A DNA stretch of 64,000 nt from CBDAUN01 sp965214615. GTDB lineage: Bacteria; Pseudomonadota; Gammaproteobacteria; Arenicellales; JAJDZL01. The stretch spans positions 248,001 to 312,000 of the forward strand of contig OZ243952.1 in the NCBI GenBank assembly GCA_965214615.1, in the 5' to 3' direction. Both the position numbers and the translations under genes were made by a program. The notes under the pieces are model-generated. The model made no database searches. It was given only the letters and a program-made list of their open reading frames with translations, and was not told the DNA's origin. This document shows, piece by piece, positions 27,298 to 36,230 of the stretch (position 1 is the first letter of the stretch; each line of letters opens with the position of its first letter).

Positions 27298-28358
27298 CGG
27301 GAAACAATCCGCAAGACGACAGACCGGACATTCGGCATCGCCACCGTCACATCGCCACCGTGCAGCATTTCGCCGCCTATACTCAGTACCGTCGATCCGT
27401 ACAGGTCGTCTTCACCGAGGTCATCGTCATACACGGATATCCATAACTCATCCTTGGGAAATACTTCCTGAATGGCCCGGAAGCCGAAATCCAGTGTAAA
27501 CCCCGGAGTCGTGACAGTGTGCGTCTTGCCAGTGATCTCATCCCGCAGGCGTTGGACATCCCGTGTCGTTGCTTGCTTGTCCCTAGAAATGCGCGCACTC
27601 GCTTCTTTCAACTCGCGCAACCTCTCCTCTTCCGCGGGGCTGAGCGGAGGACCTGGTACAAGCATGCTTGCGGACTTCAACTCCAGCAGGAAACTCAATT
27701 CGTCGCAATCCCGGCATATCTGGCATTTCGGCCGTTCGTCGTAGCGACCGCAATCCTTGCACGCACGCCGCATCGTCGCATCGTCGCACATGTTGCTCAG
27801 ATCGCGGGATAAGTCGGCCAGTCGTCGAACCTGGGTTTGGGAAAGCGGTTCTCCCGGAGTTATCTCGCTGTTTTGTTTCTTCACCACAAGCGGCCTCAGC
27901 TCCTCTTGGGTCGCGCGTCCCTGCTTTCCAAGTGCCGACAGTCGTGCTTCCGCAAGGCGGATCGAATGCAGAATATCCGGGTCCCGCCGCTGCACCTGGA
28001 CGAAAATGTCGGGGTCGGAAAGGAAATCGTCTCCCACATGGTTCTCCAATACGACTTTTCCAATGGCGACGAAGAATTTTCTGTCGGGAGCCTTGCCGGC
28101 GATCTTCTGAATCGATCCGGTCTCGGACTTCGGGGAGGATCGGGCAGTGGAAGTTGGCGTCCGCGCCGAAGCCGCGACCTCGCTCGGCGGCGTCGCAGTC
28201 GGCATGACGACGGACGACGCGCCGCGTGCGAGGTAGGCGTCGTCAGCGAGGCATCCGGACAGAACAAACGAAATGGGAATGCTGAGGACAGCAAACCACC
28301 ATCCCGCGTCACGGCAACAATTCGAATACCAGTGGTACATGTCTGGTCGATCCCTCAT
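27294..28358 (-). CDS. Lipoprotein with C2-like C-terminal domain, function unknown
   Basis: A 354-residue protein with a signal and lipobox (VLSGC near residue 36), a low-complexity Ser/Thr/Pro linker, a middle section with a CxxC-rich insert (CKDCGRYDERPKCQICRDC) that could bind zinc or form disulfides, and a helical charged section. The strand region KFFVAIGKVVLENHVGDDFLSDPDI and the distant DELWISVYDDDLGEDDLYGS together resemble the two halves of a C2 domain, whose acidic loops bind calcium. It is unusual that a cysteine-rich helical insert splits the domain. The stop overlaps the next gene, which is also exported. Confidence 0.6.
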   Translation of the reverse strand: MRDRPDMYHWYSNCCRDAGWWFAVLSIPISFVLSGCLADDAYLARGASSVVMPTATPPSEVAASARTPTSTARSSPKSETGSIQKIAGKAPDRKFFVAIGKVVLENHVGDDFLSDPDIFVQVQRRDPDILHSIRLAEARLSALGKQGRATQEELRPLVVKKQNSEITPGEPLSQTQVRRLADLSRDLSNMCDDATMRRACKDCGRYDERPKCQICRDCDELSFLLELKSASMLVPGPPLSPAEEERLRELKEASARISRDKQATTRDVQRLRDEITGKTHTVTTPGFTLDFGFRAIQEVFPKDELWISVYDDDLGEDDLYGSTVLSIGGEMLHGGDVTVAMPNVRSVVLRIVSR

Positions 28359-28882
28359 TTCTGTTTCGGTCAGTATCGCACATTCTCGCCCGATCGGCTA
28401 CCGACATGGTGCAGGCCTGTCCACCCGGAAGCACCGGGTCCAAAACCTCTGCCGGTGCCCATTTCCATGCGATAGCCCGCAAATCTCGATGTCCTGCATT
28501 GTCCTCTCACCTAGCCCGGATATCTCACACGGCAAATTCTTGTTTGGTGCGTTAGGCGCAACATGGTTTTTGGCGCGGACAATTCCATCGATTTCACAGG
28601 AGCGGGCGGCTGAAACAGCGCCGGATTGTCCTATGCAGGCAAGATTTTAACCGCATTCGCTACGACTTGCGGTTCCGGAAGCGAAGTTTTTCGTCCTGGA
28701 TGCGTAATCACGGTCAATCAAGCGGTGCCGATAGCTGGTTGCGGGGCACGACTGCGTAACCGTTTCAGAAGCTTTACATCATTCGCCGATTCCAGAGTCA
28801 CGTTGCCATAATGTCTACGGAGTCTCGCCTGAGGCAGTCAGGACCAGGAAAAATTCGAACTCGGTTTCACACTCACTGGTGA
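28359..28882. other. Gene-free region with repeat remnants
   Basis: No gene is apparent. The segment 28752-28770 is identical over 19 bases to 22798-22816 and may be a solitary end of an IS66-like element. The segment 28713-28758 resembles 18981-19026. The 3' end merges with the HipBA control region. Confidence 0.45.
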
Positions 28883-29057
28883 TCCGAAGCAGTCACATTT
28901 CCAAATACCTTCGTTTTGGGACTGATTGCACATCCGAATCAGTCAAAAATCCCGTACGGTGCATAATACGTAACTGAAACGCTAAAATCTAGTAAAATAT
29001 CCCGTACTAAATAAAAATATAACATTAGCCCTAGATTTGTGGATAGTATTACCGTAC
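28883..29057 (+). promoter_or_regulatory. HipBA control region with repeats at 50-bp intervals
   Basis: (C/A)CCGTAC occurs at 28951, 29001 and 29051, exactly 50 bases apart. The first two copies are part of a longer match (AGTNAAANATCCCGTAC at 28941 and 28991). Upstream, TCCGAAGCAGTCA at 28883 and TCCGAATCAGTCA at 28933 have the same spacing. HipB proteins bind several spaced operators to shut off their own operon, so these are candidate HipB sites. Confidence 0.55.
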
Positions 29058-29067
29058 GCTCACTAAT

Positions 29068-29361
29068 ATGACACCCATGAGTAAAGATCAAATCCAATAT
29101 GGTGAAATTCGTTCTACCAAGGAACTCGGCGAACTGGCGCGCGCGCACCGCAAACAGCGCAAATTGACGCTGGATGCGATTTCAGGATTGGGCAATCTGA
29201 GTGCTCGTTTTCTGTCGGAATTCGAACGGGGAAAGGAAACCGCCGAAGTGGGCAAGGTTCTCAAGGCGCTGCAGACATTGGGCCTCGAAGTCGTCATTCA
29301 GCCCCGAAAATTGATGGCATCGCAATCGCCGCCTAGGCAAGACCTGCACGACAATGCTTGA
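29068..29361 (+). CDS. hipB: HipB-like antitoxin and repressor
   Basis: A 97-residue XRE-family protein with a helix-turn-helix at about residues 33-56 (LTLDAISGLGNLSARFLSEF then ERGK). The following strand (LGLEVVIQPRK) is the HipB dimerisation element. It should repress the hipBA promoter and neutralise HipA. The annotated ATG may be replaced by the in-frame ATG three codons later (MSKDQ). The C-terminus overlaps hipA by eight bases, the usual arrangement of this pair. Confidence 0.85.
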   Translation: MTPMSKDQIQYGEIRSTKELGELARAHRKQRKLTLDAISGLGNLSARFLSEFERGKETAEVGKVLKALQTLGLEVVIQPRKLMASQSPPRQDLHDNA

Positions 29362-30619
29362 CGCGGACTGTCTTAGTGTCGGGTGTGAACAAAGACTGGT
29401 CGGGCATCTGAGACGGAACATCCAGAACCAGATCGGATTTCGCTACGAACAGCAATGGCTGACTAGCGGATACCCAATTTCCCGGACACTGCCGTTGCAA
29501 ATTGAGGAATTTGCCCCCGACGCGGGCTTGGCTCATCGCTATTTTGCCAATCTTCTTCCCGAAGGCCGACTCCGAGAACGAATCGTTCGCGATCTGAAAA
29601 TTGCTGACACCGACTTCAATCTTCTCAGAGCCATCGGAGGCGAATGCGCAGGTGCGCTTTCCATAATGCAGTCGAACCCGGACTTTTCGGCGAAGCCCGA
29701 ATATCTCAAGATATCGGATGCACAGCTTGGTGATTTGACCCGTCGAGAAGGCTCGCTGCACGGTTTGTCTCGATTTGCTCGTCCGCGGCTTTCGCTTGCC
29801 GGTACCCAGTACAAGTGTCCCGTCGTTCCACTCAGGGACGGTGAATTCCTGTTGCCGATCAACGGCGCTCCTTCAAGTCATATCCTCAAGTTCGAGTCGA
29901 CCGGTTATCGCAATGTGCTGCTCTACGAGACGTTTGCTACCGCTTTGGCGAAAGCGATCGGTTTGCCCGTTGTCGATATCCGGTTGCGAACAATGGCGGA
30001 TAGGCACTATGTGCAGATCGAACGCTATGACCGCCTCAGGGTTGATGGCGGAAATATCGTCAGGCTGCATCAGGAGGACTTTTGCCAAGCACTTGGCTAC
30101 GGTCACGAAAGCAAGTATCAGGAATACGGTGGACCGTCGTTTGAGGACTGCTGCAACCTAATCCGGGATGTTTCCAGCGACCCGGGTAATGATCTTCTGC
30201 ATTTGCTGCGCTGGCAGATATTCAATGTACTTGCCGGCAATTCGGACGGGCATGCCAAGAACCTGTCTTTGCTGTATCGGCTTGACGGACAGATTCGACT
30301 GGCGCCGTTCTATGACATTGTTTGCACGCGCGCTATTGAGAGCATCGATTACCATCTGGCATTCGCCATAGGTAATCAAAGAGATCCTGGCAATCTGACC
30401 CGCGAACACTGGGACGCGCTTGCGCAGCAGTGCGGTCTTCGGACGAAGTATGTTCGAAACCAGGTTCGTGAGATTGCAGTCAGACTCAGGGAGCAACTTG
30501 GGCGGACGACCGAGGAGTTTAAGCAACTCTACGGAGAATATGCGGTACTTCAACGGGTTGAGCGCATTGTCAAGACCCAGTGTCGACGTACGATCCGTGA
30601 AATTGCGGGAAACGTTTAG
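29354..30619 (+). CDS. hipA: HipA-like serine/threonine kinase toxin
   Basis: A 421-residue kinase of the HipA family, members of which phosphorylate aminoacyl-tRNA synthetases to halt growth. Seen are HRYFANLLPEGRLRERI in the N-terminal lobe, DFNLLRAIGGECAGAL, the Lys-containing strand HILKFES, the catalytic loop NSDGHAKNLSLL (near residue 296) and the metal-binding LAPFYDIV. All key elements are present and the length is normal, so the toxin should be active and needs HipB. Confidence 0.9.
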   Translation: MLDADCLSVGCEQRLVGHLRRNIQNQIGFRYEQQWLTSGYPISRTLPLQIEEFAPDAGLAHRYFANLLPEGRLRERIVRDLKIADTDFNLLRAIGGECAGALSIMQSNPDFSAKPEYLKISDAQLGDLTRREGSLHGLSRFARPRLSLAGTQYKCPVVPLRDGEFLLPINGAPSSHILKFESTGYRNVLLYETFATALAKAIGLPVVDIRLRTMADRHYVQIERYDRLRVDGGNIVRLHQEDFCQALGYGHESKYQEYGGPSFEDCCNLIRDVSSDPGNDLLHLLRWQIFNVLAGNSDGHAKNLSLLYRLDGQIRLAPFYDIVCTRAIESIDYHLAFAIGNQRDPGNLTREHWDALAQQCGLRTKYVRNQVREIAVRLREQLGRTTEEFKQLYGEYAVLQRVERIVKTQCRRTIREIAGNV

Positions 30620-30942
30620 ATGCTCCGCCGGTCGATGTACTCGAAGCCATTCCGTGATCAAAGTTGTTCGAATCTTACTATTCCATACTGCAATATGGAT
30701 GTGCCTGATTCCGGTTTGCACTAGTCGCGATGTCAGCGACAGCAACTTTCTTGGCATCAAGCACACGCTTGCGGCCTTCGTTTCCTGCTAAACTGATTGA
30801 CCTATCGAGTTCGGTTAATTTTTCTTTGCTCGAGCTCGTGTTGAGCAATTCTTGCCGTAGCGTAATTGAGGTTCGGTCTGATTCACAAGATGCATTTCGA
30901 TAATTTTCAACAATTCCGGCCGCCGCAATTCGGCACCTTGAT
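30620..30942. other. Gene-free region before aroE
   Basis: About 320 bases after hipA. I see no gene and no strong terminator. The end must hold the aroE promoter, but no clear consensus boxes stand out. Confidence 0.35.
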
Positions 30943-31788
30943 ATGACAGATATTTTCGACTTCGGGCCCAGGCGCAAGCTTTTTGCGGTCATGGGCAATC
31001 CCATTGCCCACAGCAAATCGCCGCAAGTGCATTCACTATTTGCCCAGCAGTTTGATATCGAGCTTGAATATCGCGCAATTCACGTCGACCTAGGAGGATT
31101 CGAGCAAGCGGTTAGCGGTTTCAAGGCGAGCGGCGGACAAGGTTTGAATGTCACTGTGCCGTTCAAAGTGAATGCTTTTAAGGTGTCAGACAATCTCAGC
31201 GAGCGCGCCGCACTGGCTGGCGCGGTGAACACGCTTGTTCTCGGCAAGGAGATTTCGGGTGACAATACCGACGGACCAGGACTCGTCTCAGACATCGAAT
31301 CCAACCTGCAGGTTCCCATAGCTAAGGCGATTGTCTTGGTGATCGGCGCCGGCGGCGCTACCCAGGGTGTACTCGGCCCGATTCTTGCCAGACAGCCGAA
31401 GCGTGTCGTCGTAGCAAACCGCACCAAGGACAAGGCCGTCAGTCTCGCCCGGCGGTTCAGCAGCAATGGCAGCATTGAAGGCTGCGGTCTCGACGAAGTC
31501 GAACGCAGCACATTTAACATTGTGATCAACGCATCAGCCGCCAGCCTGTCCGGCGAACTTCCAGCAATTTCCGAATCCGTATTCGATCAGGCAAGACTGG
31601 CCTACGACATGGCATACGGCGCCAAGCCGACGCCTTTTCAGACCTGGGCGCAAAGTTGCGGGGTGCGCCAAGCGGTGGACGGGCTAGGGATGCTGGTCGA
31701 ACAGGCCGCAGAATCGTTCAAGATTTGGCATGGCGTGCGTCCTGAAACTGCTCAAGTGATCGACGTCCTTCGAAAGTCGTCGCATTAG
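30943..31788 (+). CDS. aroE: Shikimate dehydrogenase (NADP+)
   Basis: A 281-residue AroE that reduces 3-dehydroshikimate to shikimate in aromatic amino acid synthesis. The substrate motif NPIAHSKSPQVHS (residues about 18-30), the catalytic lysine in NVTVPFK, the Asp in DNTDGPG, the nucleotide loop GAGGATQG and the NRTKDKA phosphate-binding segment are all intact. The final helix (GLGMLVEQAAESFKIWHG) is also typical. It is transcribed alone and converges with gor. Confidence 0.95.
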   Translation: MTDIFDFGPRRKLFAVMGNPIAHSKSPQVHSLFAQQFDIELEYRAIHVDLGGFEQAVSGFKASGGQGLNVTVPFKVNAFKVSDNLSERAALAGAVNTLVLGKEISGDNTDGPGLVSDIESNLQVPIAKAIVLVIGAGGATQGVLGPILARQPKRVVVANRTKDKAVSLARRFSSNGSIEGCGLDEVERSTFNIVINASAASLSGELPAISESVFDQARLAYDMAYGAKPTPFQTWAQSCGVRQAVDGLGMLVEQAAESFKIWHGVRPETAQVIDVLRKSSH

Positions 31789-31840
31789 GCCGGTGATTCG
31801 CAGTTTCGGCCGAACTGCGAATCTTTTGAGCGCAAATTCC

Positions 31841-33187
31841 TCAACGCAGCGTCACAAGCTCTTCAGACACGGTCGGATGAATCGCGACCGTATTGTCAAA
31901 GTCGCGCTTGCGCGCCCTCATCTTTACCGCAACAGAAAATCCCTGGATGATTTCATCGGCGCTGTCGCCGACGATATGGCACCCGACAATTCTTTCGTCG
32001 CTGCCGGCGGTAATCAGCTTGACAGTCGTCGGAGATGACCGCGTCGTGACAGCGTAGTACATGTTCTTGAAACTGCTTTCGTAGACCTTGATGTCGTCGC
32101 CGTATTTTTCCCGCGCAGCCTCCTCGCTCAGCCCGACTGTGCCGATCGGAGGATGGCTGAATATCACCGAAGGAATATTCTCATACTCAAGCCGCGCATC
32201 GCTTTGTCCGCCAAACACCCGGTCGGACAGCCTTCGCCCCGCCGCTATCGCAACCGGAGTCAATGCCGCTCTTCCTGTGACGTCGCCTACCGCATAGATG
32301 CCCTCGACCGGGGTGTTCTGGAACTCGTCCGTACGAATGAAGCCGCGTTCATCCGCCTTAAGGCCCGTCGCTTCAAGGCCGATGTCGCCGGAATTCGGCG
32401 AGCGTCCGATCGCGACAATCATCTCATCTACATCTGAAATTGATGAACCGCTGTTCAGTTGCACAGTCAGTTTTCCATTGACCTTTTCGATTCGCTCAAT
32501 CCCGGTATTCAGTACAAATTCGATCCCGCTTCGCTTCATCTCTTCCATCACCGTCCCGGCGACGGTGGTATCGAATCCTCTCAGCAGAATATCCTTGCGC
32601 AAGACCATGGTGACGTGGCTCCCCAGTCCGTGCAGCATGCCGGCAAATTCGGTTGCGATGTAGCCCGCACCGGAGATCACCGCTTTTTCAGGCAGCCGGT
32701 CCATTTCGAAGAAACCGTCGCTTGTGATTGCATGCTCGATCCCGGCAATGCCGGGAACTGCCGGTCGCCCGCCCGTGGCAATTAGGATGTGCGGCGCCGA
32801 GTACGCCTCGCCTGCCACTTCGACCGTATTCGGACTGATGAATCGCCCGGCACCGGAAATGCGCGCCACATTGGAGTTGTCCAGATTTTTCGCATAGATG
32901 CCGTTCAACCTGCGAATGTAGGCATCGCGCGAATTCTTGATCGTCGCCCAGTCGAATCCGTTTCTTTCAATTGAGAATCCGTAGTCCGGGGCATCCTCAA
33001 GCATCTCTCCGATGCGCGATGCTGTCCACATCACCTTCTTGGGCACGCATCCGACATTGACGCATGTTCCCCCGAGCCTGGCGTGTTCTATCACAGCGCA
33101 CTTTGCGCCGTACTCTGCTGCTCGCCGTGCAGATGCGATGCCGCCGCTGCCGGCGCCGATGACAATATAGTCAAATTGCTGAACCAC
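31841..33187 (-). CDS. gor: Glutathione-disulfide reductase
   Basis: A 448-residue flavoprotein that keeps glutathione reduced using NADPH. FAD-binding GAGSGGIASARRAAEYGAK at the N-terminus, the redox disulfide GGTCVNVGCVPKK (residues about 39-51), the NADPH-binding GAGYIATEFAG and the C-terminal catalytic HPTVSEE are present. The arrangement and length are those of Gor, not of dihydrolipoamide or mercury reductase. It converges with aroE. Confidence 0.95.
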   Translation of the reverse strand: MVQQFDYIVIGAGSGGIASARRAAEYGAKCAVIEHARLGGTCVNVGCVPKKVMWTASRIGEMLEDAPDYGFSIERNGFDWATIKNSRDAYIRRLNGIYAKNLDNSNVARISGAGRFISPNTVEVAGEAYSAPHILIATGGRPAVPGIAGIEHAITSDGFFEMDRLPEKAVISGAGYIATEFAGMLHGLGSHVTMVLRKDILLRGFDTTVAGTVMEEMKRSGIEFVLNTGIERIEKVNGKLTVQLNSGSSISDVDEMIVAIGRSPNSGDIGLEATGLKADERGFIRTDEFQNTPVEGIYAVGDVTGRAALTPVAIAAGRRLSDRVFGGQSDARLEYENIPSVIFSHPPIGTVGLSEEAAREKYGDDIKVYESSFKNMYYAVTTRSSPTTVKLITAGSDERIVGCHIVGDSADEIIQGFSVAVKMRARKRDFDNTVAIHPTVSEELVTLR

Positions 33188-33605
33188 TGTCTCCTACCCT
33201 TGCTTGCGAAATACATCATCGCAGCCCCCTTGGGCGGTGCAAGACGTTGCTGCCGTGCGAAACCGGACGGATTGCGATAAATTTACCGATTGGTGAATAC
33301 GAATCGCATGGACGTGCAACACCTCGTCGACACACGCTTCGGCATCCACGTAAAATCCATTGCGATGCTACTGCTCATTGTAGTTTGAACTCCCGGTTGC
33401 ACAGTGCTTTTGTTGCGGTAGTTCAAATTGCGCAACGTCGATATCCGATTCGGAAACGGACCGGCCTCATGGTTCATGAACATTGAAGTCGCCGCGGATG
33501 TCCGAGGCGCGAATGTAGATCAGCTCGAACTTAAAGAAAGCGTAGTCGCCGGCTTACCCGCATTGGCACAGCGAGCACGGGAGGTCTTAAAGCAGTGATC
33601 AGGCT
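33188..33605. other. Intergenic region with an orphan coding-like fragment
   Basis: Bases 33424-33598 form an open stretch on the plus strand (NVDIRFGNGPASWFMNIEVA ... ELKESVVAGLPALAQRAREV) that looks like the end of a gene with no start. Its last part (GCATTGGCACAGCG) recurs near 34377, downstream of the other Uma2 copy, so it belongs to the duplicated unit. Confidence 0.4.
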
Positions 33606-34244
33606 TTATAGGGGAGCCTCTGCCGGAACTGCCCGGTGACGCAGATGTGGTTCCTCCGAATAGCTTTCGTACCACAAGTCAGAAAGAGGGAAACTGACCG
33701 CGTCAAAAGGCGGAAGCGTCACGATTGCATCGTCGCAAAGCGAGTCGATCAATGCCCACCGTCCGCTTTCAAGTTCGTATGCTTCAAGAGTGCGCTTTCC
33801 TGGATCGACCAGCCACATGTACGGAATCTTCTCGCGCGCATATATTGCGCTCTTGCGCCCTCGGTCGATCTTGTATGTGGAAGGCGAAAGCACTTCGCAC
33901 ACCCAGTCGGGAGCCAAGGCGAAGTATGCAGTGTCAGGAAGTGTCGTCATGCGCGCCCTTCGCCATCCCGCTACATCGGGCACTAGGACGTCTTTACCTA
34001 GATGCAACTCCGGTTCATCGACAATTAGCCAGCCGCCTGGACCTCCGCGTCCGTGGCCAAAGGGCGCCCTAAGATTAGTGACTATGCCTGAATTCGCATC
34101 GGCGTGCGCTGGCGCTGGTCTCGGGTTGAGGTGCAGCGTTTCGTCGATGATCTCGGCAACTTTGTGCGGCGGGGCATCAAGAACATCCTGATACGTCGCT
34201 CCAGGCTTTGTTTGGACAGATGGCGCGGCGGCTTGCTTAGGCAT
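33606..34244 (-). CDS. Uma2-family endonuclease (copy 1)
   Basis: A 212-residue protein of the Uma2 (DUF820) restriction-endonuclease-like fold. Visible are EIIDETLHLNP near residue 31, the central VPDVAGWRR with the catalytic Asp, and APDWVCEVLSPST ... IDRGRKSAIYARE with the Glu and Lys of the nuclease core, then IPYMWLVDPGKRTLEAYEL. Family function is mostly unknown, although many occur with mobile elements. It is a near-duplicate of the next gene upstream, with roughly five in six residues the same. Confidence 0.85.
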   Translation of the reverse strand: MPKQAAAPSVQTKPGATYQDVLDAPPHKVAEIIDETLHLNPRPAPAHADANSGIVTNLRAPFGHGRGGPGGWLIVDEPELHLGKDVLVPDVAGWRRARMTTLPDTAYFALAPDWVCEVLSPSTYKIDRGRKSAIYAREKIPYMWLVDPGKRTLEAYELESGRWALIDSLCDDAIVTLPPFDAVSFPLSDLWYESYSEEPHLRHRAVPAEAPL

Positions 34245-34433
34245 AGGGTCAATTCTGGAACACGTTATCGATAATTGTCTTCTGCAAGTTTACCCGATTA
34301 AATTTCGTGTAGCAACAAGTCAATTGAGTTGTTGGTACACGTCTGAGGCGAAGGTCGCCATACTGCGCCTGCACCGCATTGGCACAGCGGCAGAGCAAGA
34401 CTTGGCTCGACAATCTTCGAGCAATGATCGCAT

Positions 34434-35072
34434 TTACGGAGGAGTCCGTGCCGGAACCGCCCGGTGACGCAACTGCGTAGTCTCCGGATCACCGTCATCC
34501 CACAAATCAGAGAGAGGGAAACTGACTGCATCGAAAGGCGGGAGCGCGACGATTGCATCGTCGCAAAGAGAGTCGATCAATGCCCACCGTCCGCTTTCAA
34601 GTTCGTATGCTTCAAGAGTGCGCTTTCCAAGATCGACCAGCCACATGTACGGAATCTTCTCGCGCGCATATATTGCGCTCTTGCGTCCCCGGTCGACCCT
34701 GTGTGTGGAAGGCGAAAGCACTTCGCACACCCAGTCGGGAGCCAAGGCGAAGTACGCGGTTACAGGAATTTTCGGCATGCGCGCCCTTCGCCAGCCGGCT
34801 ACGTCGGGCACCAGGACATCCTTGCCTAGATGCAACTCCGGTTCATTGATGATTCGCCAGCCGCCTGGACCTCCGCGTCCGTGACCAAATGGCATTCCAA
34901 GAACAGCGCCAATGCCTGATTTTGCTACGGCGTGCGCTGGCGCGGGTCTCGGGTTGAGGTACAGCGTTCCATCGATGATCTCGGCAACCTTGTGCGGCGG
35001 GGCATCAATTACATCCTGATACGTCGCTCCAGGCTTTGTTTGGACAAATGGTTCGTCAGTGTGCTTGGCCAT
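34434..35072 (-). CDS. Uma2-family endonuclease (copy 2)
   Basis: A 212-residue paralogue of the neighbouring gene, same length and same motifs (EIIDGTLYLNP, VPDVAGWRR, DWVCEVLSPST, IYAREKIPYMWLVD). This copy keeps the more usual G in EIIDGTL, while copy 1 has EIIDETL, so copy 2 may be closer to the ancestor. The two differ mainly in the N-terminal 10 and C-terminal 15 residues and around residues 55-60. The repeat length is 828 bases. Confidence 0.85.
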   Translation of the reverse strand: MAKHTDEPFVQTKPGATYQDVIDAPPHKVAEIIDGTLYLNPRPAPAHAVAKSGIGAVLGMPFGHGRGGPGGWRIINEPELHLGKDVLVPDVAGWRRARMPKIPVTAYFALAPDWVCEVLSPSTHRVDRGRKSAIYAREKIPYMWLVDLGKRTLEAYELESGRWALIDSLCDDAIVALPPFDAVSFPLSDLWDDGDPETTQLRHRAVPARTPP

Positions 35073-35148
35073 GATGCGTCCCTCAAGATACTCAAGGACA
35101 GTAGCCTGTCATTCTACTGCATTGATGACGTGACATGACAGGTCGATA

Positions 35149-36213
35149 TCAATTGAAGCGAACGCGCAGAATGTCGCCCTCCTGAACTTCGTAGGACTTG
35201 CCTTCGTACCGGACCTTGCCAAGATTGCGAACCTTCTGCTCATTGCCGATTTGTGCAAGGTGTTCGTACTTCATCACCTCCGCCCGGATAAAACCTTTTT
35301 CCATGTCGGTATGAATCGAGCCCGCCGCGCGCTGCGCGCTCGTGCCCTCAGTCACCGTCCATGCCCGCACTTCGGTTTCATTAAAAGTGAAAAACGTCCT
35401 AAGCCCCAGCAGCGAATACCCTGTGCGTATCAAGGTGTCGAGAGCCGAACTGCCGACACCGAGCGATTCGCGAAAACTGCTCCTGTCCTGCTCGTCGAGC
35501 TGCGCCAATTCGGCCTCCACTTTTGCGCAAGCCGAAACCGCCGGGCCGTCTGCATCGGCGCAGATATCCTCGGCGTTCTCGTTCAGCTGGTCCTCTGACA
35601 CATTGACGACGTAGAACGCGGGCTTTGCAGTCAGCAGAAATAGATCCCGCAAGTCATCGCGGTTCTGCTCTGTCAACTCTGCGTCACGAACGCCGATGCC
35701 CCGTTCAACAGCCTGGCCGGCACGCCTGATGGCCTCAAGAATGCGCTTTTGCTCCTTGTTTCCCGTAAGGGTGAGCTTCAGCGTCTTGTCGAACGCATTT
35801 CGAATCGTGTTCATATCAGCGAGCAGCAGCTCGGTCCTGATCATATCGATCTGTTCGGCCACCGCAGCCCTGGCTGCGCCGGAGTCCGACCGAAACGATG
35901 CGACCACATGCGCGATGACATCCATTTCGCGGATATGGCCGAGAAATCGATTACCCAGTCCCTCGCCCTGCGACGCGCCCTCGACGAGTCCTGCGATGTC
36001 GACAAACTCAAGTGTGGCCGCAATTTTGCTTGAGACGCCGACAATTTTTCCTATGACGTCCAGCCGCGGGTCGGGTACAGCGACCACACCGACATTGGCG
36101 TCAATGGTGCAAAAAGGATAGTCTTCGGCTGGAACCTGGGAATCGGTCAGCGCATTGAAAAGCGTAGACTTGCCGACATTGGGTGCGCCGACGATACCGC
36201 ATCGAAATCCCAT
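35149..36213 (-). CDS. ychF: Ribosome-binding ATPase YchF
   Basis: A 354-residue Obg-related P-loop protein that binds ribosomes and prefers ATP. GIVGAPNVGKSTLFNAL (residues 6-22), DIAGLVEGASQGEGLGNRFL, and the C-terminal TGS-like domain (TFFTFNETEVRAWTV ... GYEVQEGDI-like SYEVQEGDILRVRFN) are intact. It follows pth by 17 bases in the conserved gene block prs-rplY-pth-ychF. Confidence 0.96.
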   Translation of the reverse strand: MGFRCGIVGAPNVGKSTLFNALTDSQVPAEDYPFCTIDANVGVVAVPDPRLDVIGKIVGVSSKIAATLEFVDIAGLVEGASQGEGLGNRFLGHIREMDVIAHVVASFRSDSGAARAAVAEQIDMIRTELLLADMNTIRNAFDKTLKLTLTGNKEQKRILEAIRRAGQAVERGIGVRDAELTEQNRDDLRDLFLLTAKPAFYVVNVSEDQLNENAEDICADADGPAVSACAKVEAELAQLDEQDRSSFRESLGVGSSALDTLIRTGYSLLGLRTFFTFNETEVRAWTVTEGTSAQRAAGSIHTDMEKGFIRAEVMKYEHLAQIGNEQKVRNLGKVRYEGKSYEVQEGDILRVRFN

Positions 36214-36230
36214 GGCGTCGCGCTGTCCCG

